From the NCBI GenBank assembly GCA_026874595.1, contig CM049307.1, positions 41,238,362 to 41,302,361 on the forward strand: a stretch of DNA of 64,000 nt. The letters are read 5' to 3'. The translations under genes and the position numbers were made by a program. Source of the DNA: Sipunculus nudus (lineage: Eukaryota > Annelida > Sipuncula > Golfingiida > Sipunculidae). The notes under the pieces are model-generated. The model had not been told where the DNA came from. It worked only from the letters and a program-made list of their open reading frames with translations, and did not search any database. Below, one piece after another: positions 40,736 through 54,137 of the stretch. The stretch's first letter is position 1. Each line of letters begins with the position of its first letter.

Positions 40736-43700
40736 CAACTTCGAAATGCGCTTCTACAAAATAACTGGATTATGCATACTCCGTAGAGCGCAGGATAGTT
40801 CACTTTAAACTAGCAGTAGTGTCTATTTATGTATAGAAAATTACAAAAGATGTATTGTAAATATTATATACCCTGATACCGGGGCAACTCTGGTATCGGT
40901 GTCTGTGGTACTGGCGAACTCCATGGACTAACCAACCGGAAATGTGTGACTACGCTGTCATAAACCTAGCCATGACAACATGACACTCTGGCTTCTGAAA
41001 TAAACTGACGGCCATCGTCTTCAGTTCATCAAAAATCGACGTTTGGGGTGGCAGGTGGTCGCTATTATAAACCGTGTTTGAGAAGAGACGATGAAGAAAA
41101 GAAAGCGTGTCCACGTTTAATGATTCGGCATCTGGATCTTAAACTATACTCGATTCCACCAAACTTATGACAAATATTTTTACTTCAAACTGCAATATCG
41201 ACGTAGTGGTTAAGTTTCATTCGCTGTGAACAGGCTCCGTTCAAGTAGAGTATGACACGAGGATGGAACAAATCTTATTTGAGTTAAGTAAACATTGATA
41301 ATACTAGATATCTGCATTCTAACGCATGCAAGCCTCCGCCATGTGTGTGTGTGTAGGGGGGGGGGGTCCAGATTGCATGATGCTCCCAAAATTATGTTTA
41401 CATTCACTTATTCAGCCCATATTCCTAGGTTCTTTCGTACATAAGTGACTACGCATGAGAATGTTCCTTGATAATATTCCTGCCTGAATCCAGATTATGT
41501 GCCAGATCAACACCAAAATCTATTCGATTTTTTATGGGCCCATTCCCGTAATGCCCTGTTAATTCCAAGAGATTCCGTTCATGATTGTTTGAGTTACATT
41601 GTGGAAAAAAAAACACGGAAGGGGAGATCGCATACCCTCCTTGCGGAGGCAATTACATGCATCTCCATTGTGAGGCCATGTACATGTTTGCACTGCATGG
41701 AACGTTGTAACCATTTATCTTTTGATAGGCTCATGGTGTTAACGTCTGGCTTTCGCTGTTGTAATCCCCGGAGTGAAACTTCCCTCAGCTGTCACGTTGA
41801 TAAACCGCACGTAGTGCTGGTACTGGTTCAGGAAGCCACATATGGAAAGTAATGTTGCTGCTGTATGTACACAGGCAGTCTCATGACCACCCACATAGCC
41901 CGTGTATCGGTTGTATAACTATGGAAAGAAACTATATATATTAGTCTACACCCACAGTTGCGTTAAGTGTGACTTAAGAATATAGGAAGCACAATGGACT
42001 GTTCCAGGACGACAGGGTTTTCATATATTTGACTGCACTTCCTTTATAAAATATTTTGATCCCTTTCAAAATCTTATTATATACGTTTGGGATACCTCTG
42101 TTGTGGCTGATTGTGTACAGATACCACGGGGAAAGTATCCACGCGCCTAAAATCCATGATAACATGTCTACAGCGTGCAAGATAAATCGGTATCCGCAAA
42201 ATAAAAACAGGATATTATTTACTTTTCTTAAAGCTCAATTTAAAGCCCTATACTCATTGAATTCTGATATTTAACCGTCAGATCATTATTAATGACATTG
42301 GTCCTATTCTGGCCTTAATTGTAGACCTAGAACAAATTTTTGAGCATGGCCAATTTACTTTTTAGGTTGGTCAGTTCATTGTTAATGACATCGGTCCTAT
42401 ACTGGCCTTGTATGGTCAAACCAATGTAGACCAAACCCACCCCCTAGTTTGCCCTTAAACAGAATTTGGAAATCAGAAAATAAGCGTTTAATACCGAAAA
42501 TAATACCCAGATTTTGCCCCATTGCAGTCATGTTTCTCCCCCATCTTCGCTCTTCCCCTCGATTCTCTAAATCTGTATCCTAAAATTTTATTTTGGGCTC
42601 GATTAAACATTTAATCGAGCCCGAACTTGGTCTCATGCATGCAAACCCCAACGATCCACGGGATTGTAAATCGGGGAACGACTAGCTGCTCGTTGTAGGA
42701 AAGCCGCTTGCCGACATCTACCGGTCAAACTGGTTTGTGAATGGTAATATTTTAGGATTCATTATTGTGTGACTTACATGTACATCATTATGCATTAATC
42801 ATTAATGAGATTAAAAATTTGAATACAAGCCCAAATAAAAAATGTCAAAATATAGGTAATATGGAACTACGCGTATACTGTGTTTAATTTTTCTTTTTTC
42901 AGATTTTAGTATTGTTGGTGCCAGAAAAATTAAAAAACATAAAAAATTCAGCTTTACTTGGTAAATTCCTTAATGTATGAATTCCTTCATTTCATGTGAA
43001 TTGTGAGTATATTCACGAACTTTTTGTATAGATGGCGCTCGATCTCAGTAAGTAAATGAGTCCATCATACTTGACCAAACACACGTGATTACGGGGTAAA
43101 CTACGGATTTTAGATTATGTAAGCCAAACTAAATGTTTGACTTACGAGCTTTCGTTTATCTTACTGTCCAACCAAAAAATATTCTCTAGTTAGTAGCGGT
43201 TATTACTTATTAACCTCCGCTAATAAACTCGGTTCATGGTCTCAACTTCCTACACAGTAACAATTATAAAATATAGGTTTGCATAATTAAAAGTTGTGTT
43301 AATATGATTGTAATTTCTCAAAGAAGAGGCGTTGATTATAAAAAGAAAAGGGAAAATATTCATGGATAATTATTTATAATTGTGATAGTTAATTATTGTT
43401 TTACTTATAATAATTATATGATTATCGATTATATACATTTTATACAAATAAATTCGTGTCCTCGTCACATTTCACGAACAACATTGTTTCCAGCTAGTGT
43501 TACATCGTACGATATTCATGAATCATTATAAAATCGAACTCCAACATTCAAAATTAATTATTAAGGTTGCTCATAAATCTATTCTGTTATTAAATGTATT
43601 TCGTGAAATTTATTTACTATTTGAGGCACTGGATGACTATATATATTCTTAATAGGGTTTCTTCACTTCATTCTTTATACGAGGCTTATTCCTAATACGA

Positions 43701-44400
43701 GGACTATACTCTAAATATATGTATGTACAGTTCAAAAGTTGTCACTCGATTTGCATTTTCATTATTCAGATCTAATATAACCTTATCTGCCAATCTTATT
43801 GTTGGTCAATGTTGAAATTTATGTTAACAATTAACCTATTCCTGTTTAACGAATTTCATTTCATCCATTGTGTAAAATTTTCTATAAACTCCTCCTTGGT
43901 GCCAGTATGAATTTGCCGATTATTTTCTTATTTTTTTATTCCTACTTATAAAATATGAAAAATGGCCTGTTCAATTATAACCTTCTGATTAGAACCAAGA
44001 TTCATATTTAACAAATGATTTATAATAGGCCTGAATACAATATGTGCCATGCAGTGTGCATCGGATATTTTATATTCTGTTAGAATACTTTCATTTCCGG
44101 TGTATTAGTATAAATTTATTTTATTTTATTTTTTTGCCGATCTTCAGAATTTACACATAATAATAAATGTGTTGACCAACCTTTTCTTTAAATAGTTTTA
44201 GTTGAAGAAATTTAAACCTGCAAGCGTACGTGTGTTAAACACTTGTTGTCCAGTTTTTTTTCGGTGTTTAATGATTAACGATTTTTATGCTAACTCATTT
44301 TCTACACTAATATTTTACTTGGATACATTTCTAGTCGCTTTATATATAGCAGCTTAAAATGTTCTTGTTGTGGTAGGTCTGATCCGGGTTTCAGTGGATC
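40736..44400. other. Intergenic sequence; one duplication and one perfect palindrome
   Basis: No gene recognised. A block of about 45 bp containing AATGACAT(T/C)GGTCCTAT is duplicated at about 42286-42330 and 42376-42415. A perfect 13-bp-stem palindrome lies at 42595-42622 (GGGCTCGATTAAA, loop CA, TTTAATCGAGCCC). A G homopolymer lies near 41357-41366. From about 43200 on the sequence is strongly AT-rich. Confidence 0.45.
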
Positions 44401-44559
44401 TTGCTGGGAGTCAACATGGCCTTCTTCAGAGTCTGTCAGGATTCAGTTTTGAAGAGCATAATATACCGGTTGGTAATTGTTTGAACTTGGTAACACATTT
44501 TGACTATATTCAAACTGTTTTGAGGACTTGATGTAAAACGAAGGATGAGTGTTTCAGGA

Positions 44560-44760
44560 GACCTAAGTGACCGCTTTAAATACCTGCGGCAGTGACATCT
44601 ACCGGCCGTGAGTGGGCCCACGCACCTCGCGAGGTTTGGTGTTGTTATGGTGACGATGACAGTCGCCATGTTGGATTTCACCTGGCGGCTGGAAGGCCAG
44701 TTCAGGGCAAGTGAATAAAACATTTCTGTTTGATTTTCAAATCATTTTAAGACTGACAAC
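44560..44760 (+). promoter_or_regulatory. C2orf81 promoter region
   Basis: A CpG-containing block immediately upstream of the C2orf81 ATG, in otherwise AT-rich surroundings. Visible motifs are CCTCGCGAGG (near 44626, a CTCGCGAG-type element), the X-box at 44641-44654, and CGCCATGTTGG (near 44664, YY1-like). No TATA box in an expected position was noticed. Promoter function is inferred from motif content and position only. Confidence 0.55.
44641..44654 (+). promoter_or_regulatory. X-box (RFX-type site) upstream of C2orf81
   Basis: GTTGTTATGGTGAC matches the 14-base ciliary X-box consensus RYYNYYATRRNRAC at every position. It lies 107 bp before the ATG, inside the window (roughly 50-200 bp) where X-boxes of ciliary genes are usually found. 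Confidence 0.6.
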
Positions 44761-47700
44761 ATGTCTCGGTCGAATGTAGCAAAGTCAAGGGCCGACAAAA
44801 CGGTGAAAAACCCGTCGGCTCCAACTCCGGCAGTCACACATGAAATCGTCCCAGGCAAATTTAACAACAATGATTGGTAAGTCTGCATTGGGAATGGGGT
44901 TTCATCTATTTTATATTTGGTATTGTATAAATGCACGCATAATGATATAAACAGAACCAATCAGTGCCTGTATTACTTTTTACTGGGTAAACCACACAGA
45001 GTATCAACAAACAAGGTTATGAATAATTATGTCCATGCATGCCAATAACAAAATTTAATAATAAACTTATAATTTAAAACAAAAAGTTTATTTAAAGACT
45101 TAAGTAAAGTTTCCAAAGACATAGACAAATCTTGCCAAAATTTTACAGTTTTCAGTTCTGATACTTTGATATTGACGTTGCCAGTATAAATGTGTGATAG
45201 ATAGCTTAAGATAATGAAATGGTTTCCCTTTCAAATATACCCACAGATAGGCCATAAACAGGCATGTTTTAGGTAACTATTTTTTTGTAATTTATGAATA
45301 ACTTGGTTTAGTGGATAGAGCAATTATACATAAAGTATACTTTACACTATCACTTTATACCTGCACTTTTTAATTATCCTTAAGTTTTAACTAATCAATC
45401 AATTGGAGCTGATTTCTTTTGTTAATTTTATTACTTTGATGATAAACTCATATAAACTACGTTCAGGATAAAAATCAGATCACAAATTCTTAAGATATTA
45501 TATAAATAATGGTTTTCACTTTTCAGTATTTCATATATATTAATTAAAACAAAGAGTGAACGGTAGGCTAGTCATTTTTTGTTAGTTATAGCTAATCTAT
45601 ATATTCTCTGTATAATCTATATATTATGCATGTCAGGACAGTGGAGAAAGTTCTTTTGTTATTTTTTTGCAGTTTTGAAGTTAAATATAAGTTAATTTTA
45701 AGGTAGAAATAAAACTCATCTCTGTTTGTAGGACTATGATGCTAGATCATGATGATGGAGATGATTTTGTTTACGATCTTGTGGAGGACATCTGCAGCGG
45801 GGCGATGGATGTCATCTTCCAAAACTATATTCAGAAGCAACTTATCCCATTCACAGTAACGCAAGCCAAGGATGCCTTGCTACAGATTATAGAGGTAACT
45901 CTCATTTACTCTTCTGGCTCATTTCCATCATGCCAGTATTTATATTTTCAATGGATGCTTAATTTTCAGAAAAATAAGCAAAGAAACAAATTGCTGATAA
46001 TGTCATGAAGGAAACATAAAACCTAATTTCCAGAGTATGCAGATGATTTAATTTATTATTTAAGACATCAGGTTGATGGGCTTTCACGTCGAACAGATGT
46101 ACTTGTATATAAATGCTCAATGTATGATCAATACTGGATGCATTTCAGTCATAAAGATGTTCTTATGTCAGTGCTGAGCACATTTGGAAAGATTCTTGAA
46201 AGAGCATAATTTGAAGAATGACGATTTTTAATCCCATTCTGATATATATGTGGTAATTTGAATTGATGATGCTTCAAATAACATTTGTGTACTTACCTGT
46301 TAAAGATGAAATTGTGCTATTCAGATCACCATAGACAAAGGATTTCTGTCTATATCATGTTTTGATTCTAATACTCTGTTATACATTAAACAGTGGCAGT
46401 TCTTGTCCCGGGATGAAGGTGAAACAGATCCTGAGACTGACCCAGGATGGCTAGAGGATGAAGGTCAGTCGATTGCAGAGTATTAGAATACTGCAGAGTA
46501 TATTAATCTATGGATATTAGATTAAGCAGCCACCAACAAACCTGACACTGTGTAGATTCAGCTCAATTTAATGACAGTCATGGTCATGCTAGAATTCAGA
46601 TCATAACTGTTTTACCTAGAAAGAGGCACTCCATGGCATTGAACCCCCTGTGTTTTAATTTTTTATCATATCATGTTATAGTATGGAAAAGTGTACATAC
46701 AAAATCACAGAAAATGACACTGAGCCAGACACATTAAGACATTCCAAGAATCAGAGTAACTATTGCTACAAACATTCCCTATAGTATGTATGAACTGTTA
46801 GCAAAATATAACTAGTTGTGGTTACCATGTGACTGGTGACTGGACATACCCTCTTAGTTGTAGGAAGGTGCATCGTTTGTATGTCTTTTTCCATCAAGTT
46901 AAGATACTAATTAATTACTATAACATGGTAATGAGCCATTTGCAGGCCTGAATAAAATGGTAATGTGGCCAGGCATGACCTCCTCAACTTAGATGTTGTG
47001 TGCAAGCTGTATGTTGTGTCCCTATATTACTTATATTCAACAAAGTATTGGTTTATAATAATGAATACTATATCTGGGATTTCATATTTTAAACATTATA
47101 ACAACACTTCTAAGGTAGGCTTTTGTTTGTTAAACCCCTTTATAAAGGGAACAAGGGAATTTTGCCAGAAAAATAATCATTTATATTTTGTTTATACATC
47201 TCAGTGCTTTCTTACTTGCACAGAGCCACCAGCAGCTGTGACAGACTGCTGGGCTCAGGGGTCAGTTCCCAGACAGACTGCTCCAGCAAGAACTCCAAGT
47301 CCTGTGCCAGAGGAGGAAGAGGAGGAGGAAATGAGGCCCGAGGAAGAGTGAGTCCACCACAGATAAATGTTGCTGTTGATCATTTAAGACCACAGGATAA
47401 TTTATTTCTTTTATTTTACTATATTTATTTTTCATGAATTGTATAAATAGTTACAGTTATTAATGCATGGCACTCTTCAGTGCTTAGATTTCTGGTTTTG
47501 GTAGTCTAGAGGTGGAGGAAAATGGGGACAGGCAGCCGCACAGGCCACTGGAACCCACTCTCATAGTTATGGCAGGAATCAAACTCGGTGTTAGGAGGTG
47601 ATAAGTTACAAGTTAACTGTGTCACGGGGCAGATGTTTCATGTGTACACATGCTGTCGATTTAAAGTGTTGTTCTTGGCCGCACATGTAGTTGAAGCACT

Positions 47701-49840
47701 CAGGTTGCCTGTGGAGAGAGCCAAGCATGTTACCATTTGACTGCCCAGACCCCAATTTTATTTAATTTTATTCTGAACTAATTACATCAGTGGGTAGTGA
47801 ACTGTCTTTGCCAAAAAATCTGACTAGCAGATAAATTTCTAATTTATGAAGCCCACATAACCCAAAATTTATTTAAAAAATGATCAATATAATATTTTCA
47901 TATGACCTGGTAATACTTGTAGGACAGAGGTTGAGAACCAGATCGCAAGCCCAGCAGAAGGCGACTCTGAGGAGGCTGCGAGAGAGGACAGTTTACCAGT
48001 AGAAGAATCCTCTGTCACTGGAGAAGAACAGCTGGCTGAAGCCAAAGAGGAACCAGAGACAAAAGAAAAAGTAAGATCAGAATGCACAGTTAGTTCACAT
48101 ATTGCAAACAAATCACTTTGTGCAACACACAGTGTACAATCAGTTTGTACTCAGTGTATATAACTCAGTGTTTAAATTGTTTGAGATCTCATTCATACTT
48201 TACTATTTATCTCAACATGTGTGACATTGTCAATCTCACTTTAGTTTTTACCTGCCCAATTTATTTGGTGAGCAATGCTTTAGGAAAAAGTAAAATGTAA
48301 AATAAAAGATAATAAATAACTAAAAGAATTATCTCACTGATTAACTCTATATAAATGTTTCTCTTTTTGCTTTATGAACTTGTCATGAAACAAGGCATTT
48401 CAATTTTGAGTATATTTTTATGTAGAATAAACTTATACTATTGGCTCATAGGTATATTTGAACCTTCTCTCTAAAAATCCTGTATTCTGCCTGTTTCTTA
48501 TTGATTTGATAAAGATTTCCAATTTTCATTTACAAATATTACGTCAGATGTATATGATTTGTTTTCTTTTTGTTATAGATGGTCCCAGAGCCACCATCAA
48601 AATCAAAGAAAAAATCCAAATATCAGCCCCACAGAGGCAAACTAAAGTCAGCCGGAGTCAGCAAAATGACAGAATCTTTAGAAGATTATGAGAAACAGCT
48701 ATGGATGGCGGAGAAAGGTCCCTCACCAGTCGGACCAGAGGATCCAGACCAACTCCAGATGCCAGCATCTTGTAACTCTCTTCTCAGGGTAATAGTGCTT
48801 GTCTTTTATTTTCTATATGTGGCAGTATATAATATGAATCAGTATGAACGGCATGCCCCAGTGCTCATTTACAAGAATGTATTTTATAGGACCTTTTTAG
48901 AGATTTTCAGTGGAGTACACAAAATTCATGATTTCACCATATTGTAACATACATGGTACAGAATATCCATTTTTGTATGAATTAATATGCACAGAAACTT
49001 AACAATTTTTACGAGGATCCAAGGGAAAATCAAATGAGTGGAACAAACTTCTTTATCATTGGCATATACATAGACATATTTATTTATAACATCAATCTTT
49101 CATTAATAAGGAACTTAAAAGATCAATCATTATAAATGTCTAACCTTTTGCCTTTCAAATGTATGATGACACAGGCATAAGATGCCACAAGGATACCATT
49201 ATAAAGATTATATAAAATATATTTAAATATAATTTTTAATGCTTGCTGTATTGGATGCTGTGGCGTATCATGCTGGTTTGGCTTTCTTGATTGCAAACAT
49301 TATGTTCTTTCCTGCAGCTACAAGCTGGTCGTCCTCCAGGAAGTCGAGAGATACAGTATGATGAGCACGGAAATATCATTAACATGGCAAAGATCGACCC
49401 TGAGTCACTCCCATCTCACAAGTAAGTAAAGCAGTTACTTAAGTAGGGGACAGAAAACTGAGTGATTAAAGAATCTCAAACTCTTAAATGTATGATTGAA
49501 TATCAAACCTTGTCACAGGTACATATACACATGAAATTTACATGTCACACTGGAATTGTATATGTATTTGACAGGCTCACATACATTCTTTCATTCTCAT
49601 CTGCAGTAGGAGGCCTAACATAGTCTTATATATTTCTTACATATTTAGCTTAACTGTTAAATAAATAGAGGTCATGCTCATGCCTTGAACTCTGTATGTT
49701 TCATGGATCTGGTATTACTTTTTTATCAAACGCATATTTCATTGGTCACACCATAGTTTTAAATACAATGGATATGTCCTTGGGTTATGGCTAAGTGTTT
49801 ACATAAATTAACTATTCCATTTGTGCCTGTCACATAGGGT

Positions 49841-49896
<56 letters not shown>

Positions 49897-52604
49897 TTAT
49901 TATGTTATCGACCGGCCTGTCCATATTTCCTTCATATAGCCCTGAGGGTGGCACATCTATTCCAAGGCCAATACTAAGAAAAATTCCAAACAAACCAGTT
50001 CATAATATTTTTTTTATATTAAGGGGCCTTGTATGTTATAACCAGCTGTGTACGATCCATCAGATTTCACAAAGTACTCCAGTTCACATGCACTGGCATC
50101 TCCTCCATACATTCAGAAAACTTTGTTGTTAATTTCTTTCCAGGGCAGTGCGTCACAGAGCATAGTGACTTTACATGCCATATGATGCTTGTTGATTTAA
50201 TTAAAGGGCAGTGAGTCACTGTGCATAGTGACTTCCCACGAATTGTGAAGCTTGTCAATTTCATTCTGGGGCATTGCATCAGTGAGTACATGGAGGGCTG
50301 AGCTGATGAGCCCACTGTATTAGATCAATTTACAATCATATCACCCAAGGACATTATTATGACACTTGGATGACATATCATCTGGGTGATAACATGCATG
50401 ACTGGTTAATAAATTACTGATATCGCTTTTCTTTCACAGCGTGCGCACTAAGTTTATGGTGGTTGACCCAGCGGTTGAAGCTGCCCAGGCTCGTCTACAG
50501 GCTATGAGGACAGGAAGGTTCAGAGGCGATTTAACAAAGAAAAAGATGAAAGATCTGTCACCAAGATCTCCCAGGAGCTACTCAAAGTCTATAGCTGCTG
50601 CCTCAGGTAAAAAGTTATTCAGTCATTAACATAGAACTTTCAAGGCTTAAATGTTGTTTTAAACAGTTGATGTTAGTCAGTACCCTGTGGTCAGCATAAT
50701 CTGAAGCTGAAGAGTATGTGTAATGGGTATAAATTTAATCATCATTATATTTTAAGAACTATATGCCCAGTTGGAACTCCACTAACAATAACCATACCAG
50801 TGTTTTTCCTATTTTAGGCTGGGATTCATTTTGAAACATGGCAATAAAACAAGGAATTAATGAAGATATCTCGGGAGTGTTAATTTTTTTTGTAAATTTA
50901 TATTTCATGAGTATTTTGAAGTAAGGTCTTTCAGATACAAGAACATCCTAACACCACCCCACCCCCCAAAAAAGTCGAGTTTACTGTCAGCATTTGCTAG
51001 GTCTCACATTTTTAGCTGAATCATTGTTACTTTTTCACATTCTCTTAATCCAACAGATTTATATAAAAAATCTTGCTTTGGACAATGTGCACATATATGT
51101 CATGTGGATGATTATATTTATACCTAGAATGTAAATGGGGTTATACTGTAATAACTTATAACCATGTTGTGTTTCAGTGATCTCCAAAGGAAGTGGAGCT
51201 TTTGGTCGACAAAGTGTAACATCACTGACAGCAGAGAAGAGCGGCATCTCAACATTACCACCACCACTAGTATGTGATAAGGCCTTTACTTTTTGCTTAT
51301 AATGCCACAATGAACTACCTGTTTAGAGGCTTATGTGGAGTCTGGACCAACATGCTACCAGCCCAGCTAGTCCACTCAACTTCAAATGCTGCTGGGATGC
51401 AAGTTTGGTAAAACTATCCCTGGCTCCAATAGGCAGCTGCGCTGATTGAAATGACAGCTCTATACATGTACTTGACAGGTGTCATACATGTACCTTGAGT
51501 ATATAAGTATTATTACACCAGGTGCAGATACTTAGGTACCTCCTTGTCATGACAGTCAGGTAAGGCACAGAAGTTTTGAACTGTGTACCTGGGTACAGAT
51601 ACCTGGTCAACCCTGCCATCAATAGTTGTTCTGAATGCCTTACAAGAGCACTGGTGATCTGTGACATATCTATGGTGAACTGCATCCATGTTGATTGCAG
51701 GCACCCTCTAATTTTGTATGCAATGAATTTCAGGAAGAAGGTTCAGGGTAACTAGTAGTATCTCCTTCAGCAAATTTGAATCATATTCTTCAATTGGAGA
51801 TTTTGACATAAAGCAGAATTTCACAACAAATCAATAAATGTTTCATCAGTTAAGACTTGAATAATAGTACCTAATATTGGTTTAAACTCTACAGACTTCT
51901 GGTTCATTTCCACTTTTGTTTCAGATTGAGGCCATGGAGGTTGTGCCAGGCGTTGTGGTGCGAGAGGGTGGACGTGTTAAAGCTGGACCACGATATGTAA
52001 GCATTGAATTAGCTCATCGTAAAGCAATATCACACAAGTAATGAGATACCATGAATTAAGTACAGCAGGAAACATGATATTGACCTATATGCATTCTTCA
52101 GGTTACTGATTGATTAAAACTGAAATTGTTGATTCAGATTATATACTGGATTAGCCATATTAGGAACACAAGGATGGTATAAACTTGTGTATGAAGTCTT
52201 GAAGAAATTAGATAATACATGTGATTATAAAAATCTCCATTTAACCTGACATTTCCCTAAAATGGGGGTCCCCCACCCCAAGAGTTAAGAATGTTTTTTT
52301 TTTAAATGTTTAAAGTTTGAGCACTGATTGAAAAAAAAATTGTAGTTTATTGTATTATGCAATGTGACTGGGTAATTCAGTGAACCTGTTCTATATTTAT
52401 TCCCAGGTCCCCAAGAGAGAAGATTCCTTGATGTCCAGTTCAGGAAAGACCCTGAGACCAGTGGCTCTCAGAGCAACAATGCCTACAATATCAGTGGCAG
52501 AACTTCTTGGTCAAGCAACACCTTTGGTCAAACCATTATCAGACAGCCCACCAATACCTCCTATCATGCCCCACCCCCCATCTCAGCCTGTTGGTATTAG
52601 ATAA
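44761..52604 (+). CDS. C2orf81: C2orf81 orthologue, eleven coding exons
   Basis: Uncharacterised conserved animal protein (I believe Pfam DUF4639); molecular function unknown. Exons: 44761-44876, 45732-45894, 46394-46463, 47224-47347, 47923-48070, 48579-48788, 49318-49421, 50440-50606, 51178-51269, 51925-51996 and 52407-52604. They total 1464 nt, 487 aa, with GT-AG borders and consistent phases. The family is recognised from HEIVPG (27-32), IPFTVTQAKDALLQIIE (77-93) running into WQFLSRDEGE (94-103), and TDCWAQGSVP (123-132), which match the conserved N-terminal half of vertebrate C2orf81. The rest is low-complexity and likely disordered: a Glu run near 143-157, an acidic stretch to about 207, a basic segment at about 212-235, and a Pro-rich end. 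No signal peptide or membrane segment is seen. The start is the first ATG after the promoter block, with the family's basic N-terminus. The X-box upstream suggests a ciliary or flagellar role. Its downstream neighbour ATAD1 is convergent. Confidence 0.9.
49843..49897. repeat. (AT)n microsatellite in C2orf81 intron 7
   Basis: About 27 AT dinucleotides with one AAA interruption. The IYIYIY-type open frames on both strands are artefacts of it. Confidence 0.95.
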
Positions 52605-53048
52605 TTACTAGGGCATATACTGTAAAAATTAGTCATTATGTTTCATAGGGATTTAATCTGTTCAGGAGTCAGTGGTACATTAGGCAGCTGCTGATGATTG
52701 GTTCCGTCCATATTATGATAGATGTGCATCATCTACAAATTTTGTGCCAAATACAGAGAATATGCCATTTTCTTTTGTCCCTTTTGTACTTGAGAAGTAC
52801 ATGAGATGGATGTATGATACCCCATCTTTTTATTTAAGAGTGCTGTTTAGGACTGGATCTAGTACATCTGATAGATTTCGACAGATTTCAGCTGGTCTTA
52901 AATGTTAACTGATAAGATTTTATAAGAACTATCTGTTTATATTTATTTTTACTCTAGAAGTTTAATGTGTCAACATGGACTGTAACATGCAACCTTTTTT
53001 TCCTCGTGGTCGACATGGAATCAGACTAACAAAGACCACACAACACAA

Positions 53049-53054
53049 TTTATT
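53049..53054 (-). terminator. Candidate ATAD1 poly(A) signal (minus strand)
   Basis: TTTATT on the plus strand, i.e. AATAAA for the minus-strand gene, about 1.1 kb beyond the ATAD1 stop. I found no AATAAA closer on that strand. The true 3' end is not established. Confidence 0.3.
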
Positions 53055-53131
53055 GTCATAAATACACAAACACATATCTGTACATATTGCTGTATATACA
53101 GTGACTGGGTCATTTTTTGAAGATAGATTTG

Positions 53132-53137
53132 AATAAA
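53132..53137 (+). terminator. Candidate C2orf81 poly(A) signal
   Basis: AATAAA about 0.53 kb after the C2orf81 stop codon, followed by a GT-rich stretch. If this and the minus-strand signal at 53049 are both used, the two convergent 3' UTRs overlap by about 80-100 bp. Confidence 0.35.
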
Positions 53138-54137
53138 CTGTACACATTGTTCATTATTGTGGGCTCCATTCATTGGCATTCAGGTGCCTGTCTTTGTATA
53201 TTAACTGAAACATCAAAACTCACAACTAGGTACACAAGTTCACATCTAAATGATTATGAACATGCCTAGATGTCATGAAATTAGAGAAGTATTCTTGTAC
53301 AGTTCTCACGAGAATAAAATAATATACATGGACAACTTTATCTGGTGCCATTCATGTGAGAAGGCCAGGGATTTTAAAGTCTGTTTAATGGGCTTCAAGC
53401 TTCAAATTGCTTTGGATGGACTGTGATATTTTACATTGTGCAATGAGACAATATTCAGCAAAACAGTACAAGTTCTTACAAGTGTAAGCTCCTTTAAGAA
53501 TTTTTAAAAGTTGTGCAAATGATGCCCTTTTAACAGCATTTTAAGAGTTCAAGATCTTAATTTATGAAGTCCTTCAAGCTCATTAACTTTCATCAGGCCT
53601 TCAGTCCATACAAAAGATAACCTAATTCAAATGATCTTCTATATATCAGAAAAGTGTTTCAAGGTCTGCAAAATAACATTTGAAAATAATATTGATTAAG
53701 ACTGGCCAAAGCAGACGATACACCAGCCAAAATCATCAGATTATGCTAATGTACTTTTTTGTTAATACCTTGGCCAAACTAATATGAATTTTTCACCTCT
53801 AAATGCAAAACAATGGTTTTACAATAAATTTGCCATTAAAATAATTATGCCAAATAAAGCAGCTGCAAATACATGTATGATCAACTTTTTTAATCTGTAG
53901 CTACATTTATATTCTGGTACTGTCACAAAATACTTTGGCTGTGCCCTAACCGTTACATGATAAACAGTCACAACTGCAGCAATAGTGTAATACCCTTTCA
54001 CTGTGTTAATAGCTCTACTGAAAATTAAATGCAGATTTAAGCTTCTTACAAATTATCCTTTCACTGCTTACATGTGCCCTGTGAACAAAGCCATTTCGGA
54101 ATGTACAAACTACTGGTTATCTCCTAAAAATGTCTCA

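Noticed and set aside
41499-41852. 117-codon open frame in the intergenic region
   Set aside because: No domain, Cys-rich by composition only, overlapping an antisense frame; no transcription evidence can be derived from sequence.
44436-44723. 95-codon minus-strand open frame upstream of C2orf81
   Set aside because: It overlaps the promoter block and X-box, has no family resemblance, and its openness follows from local composition.
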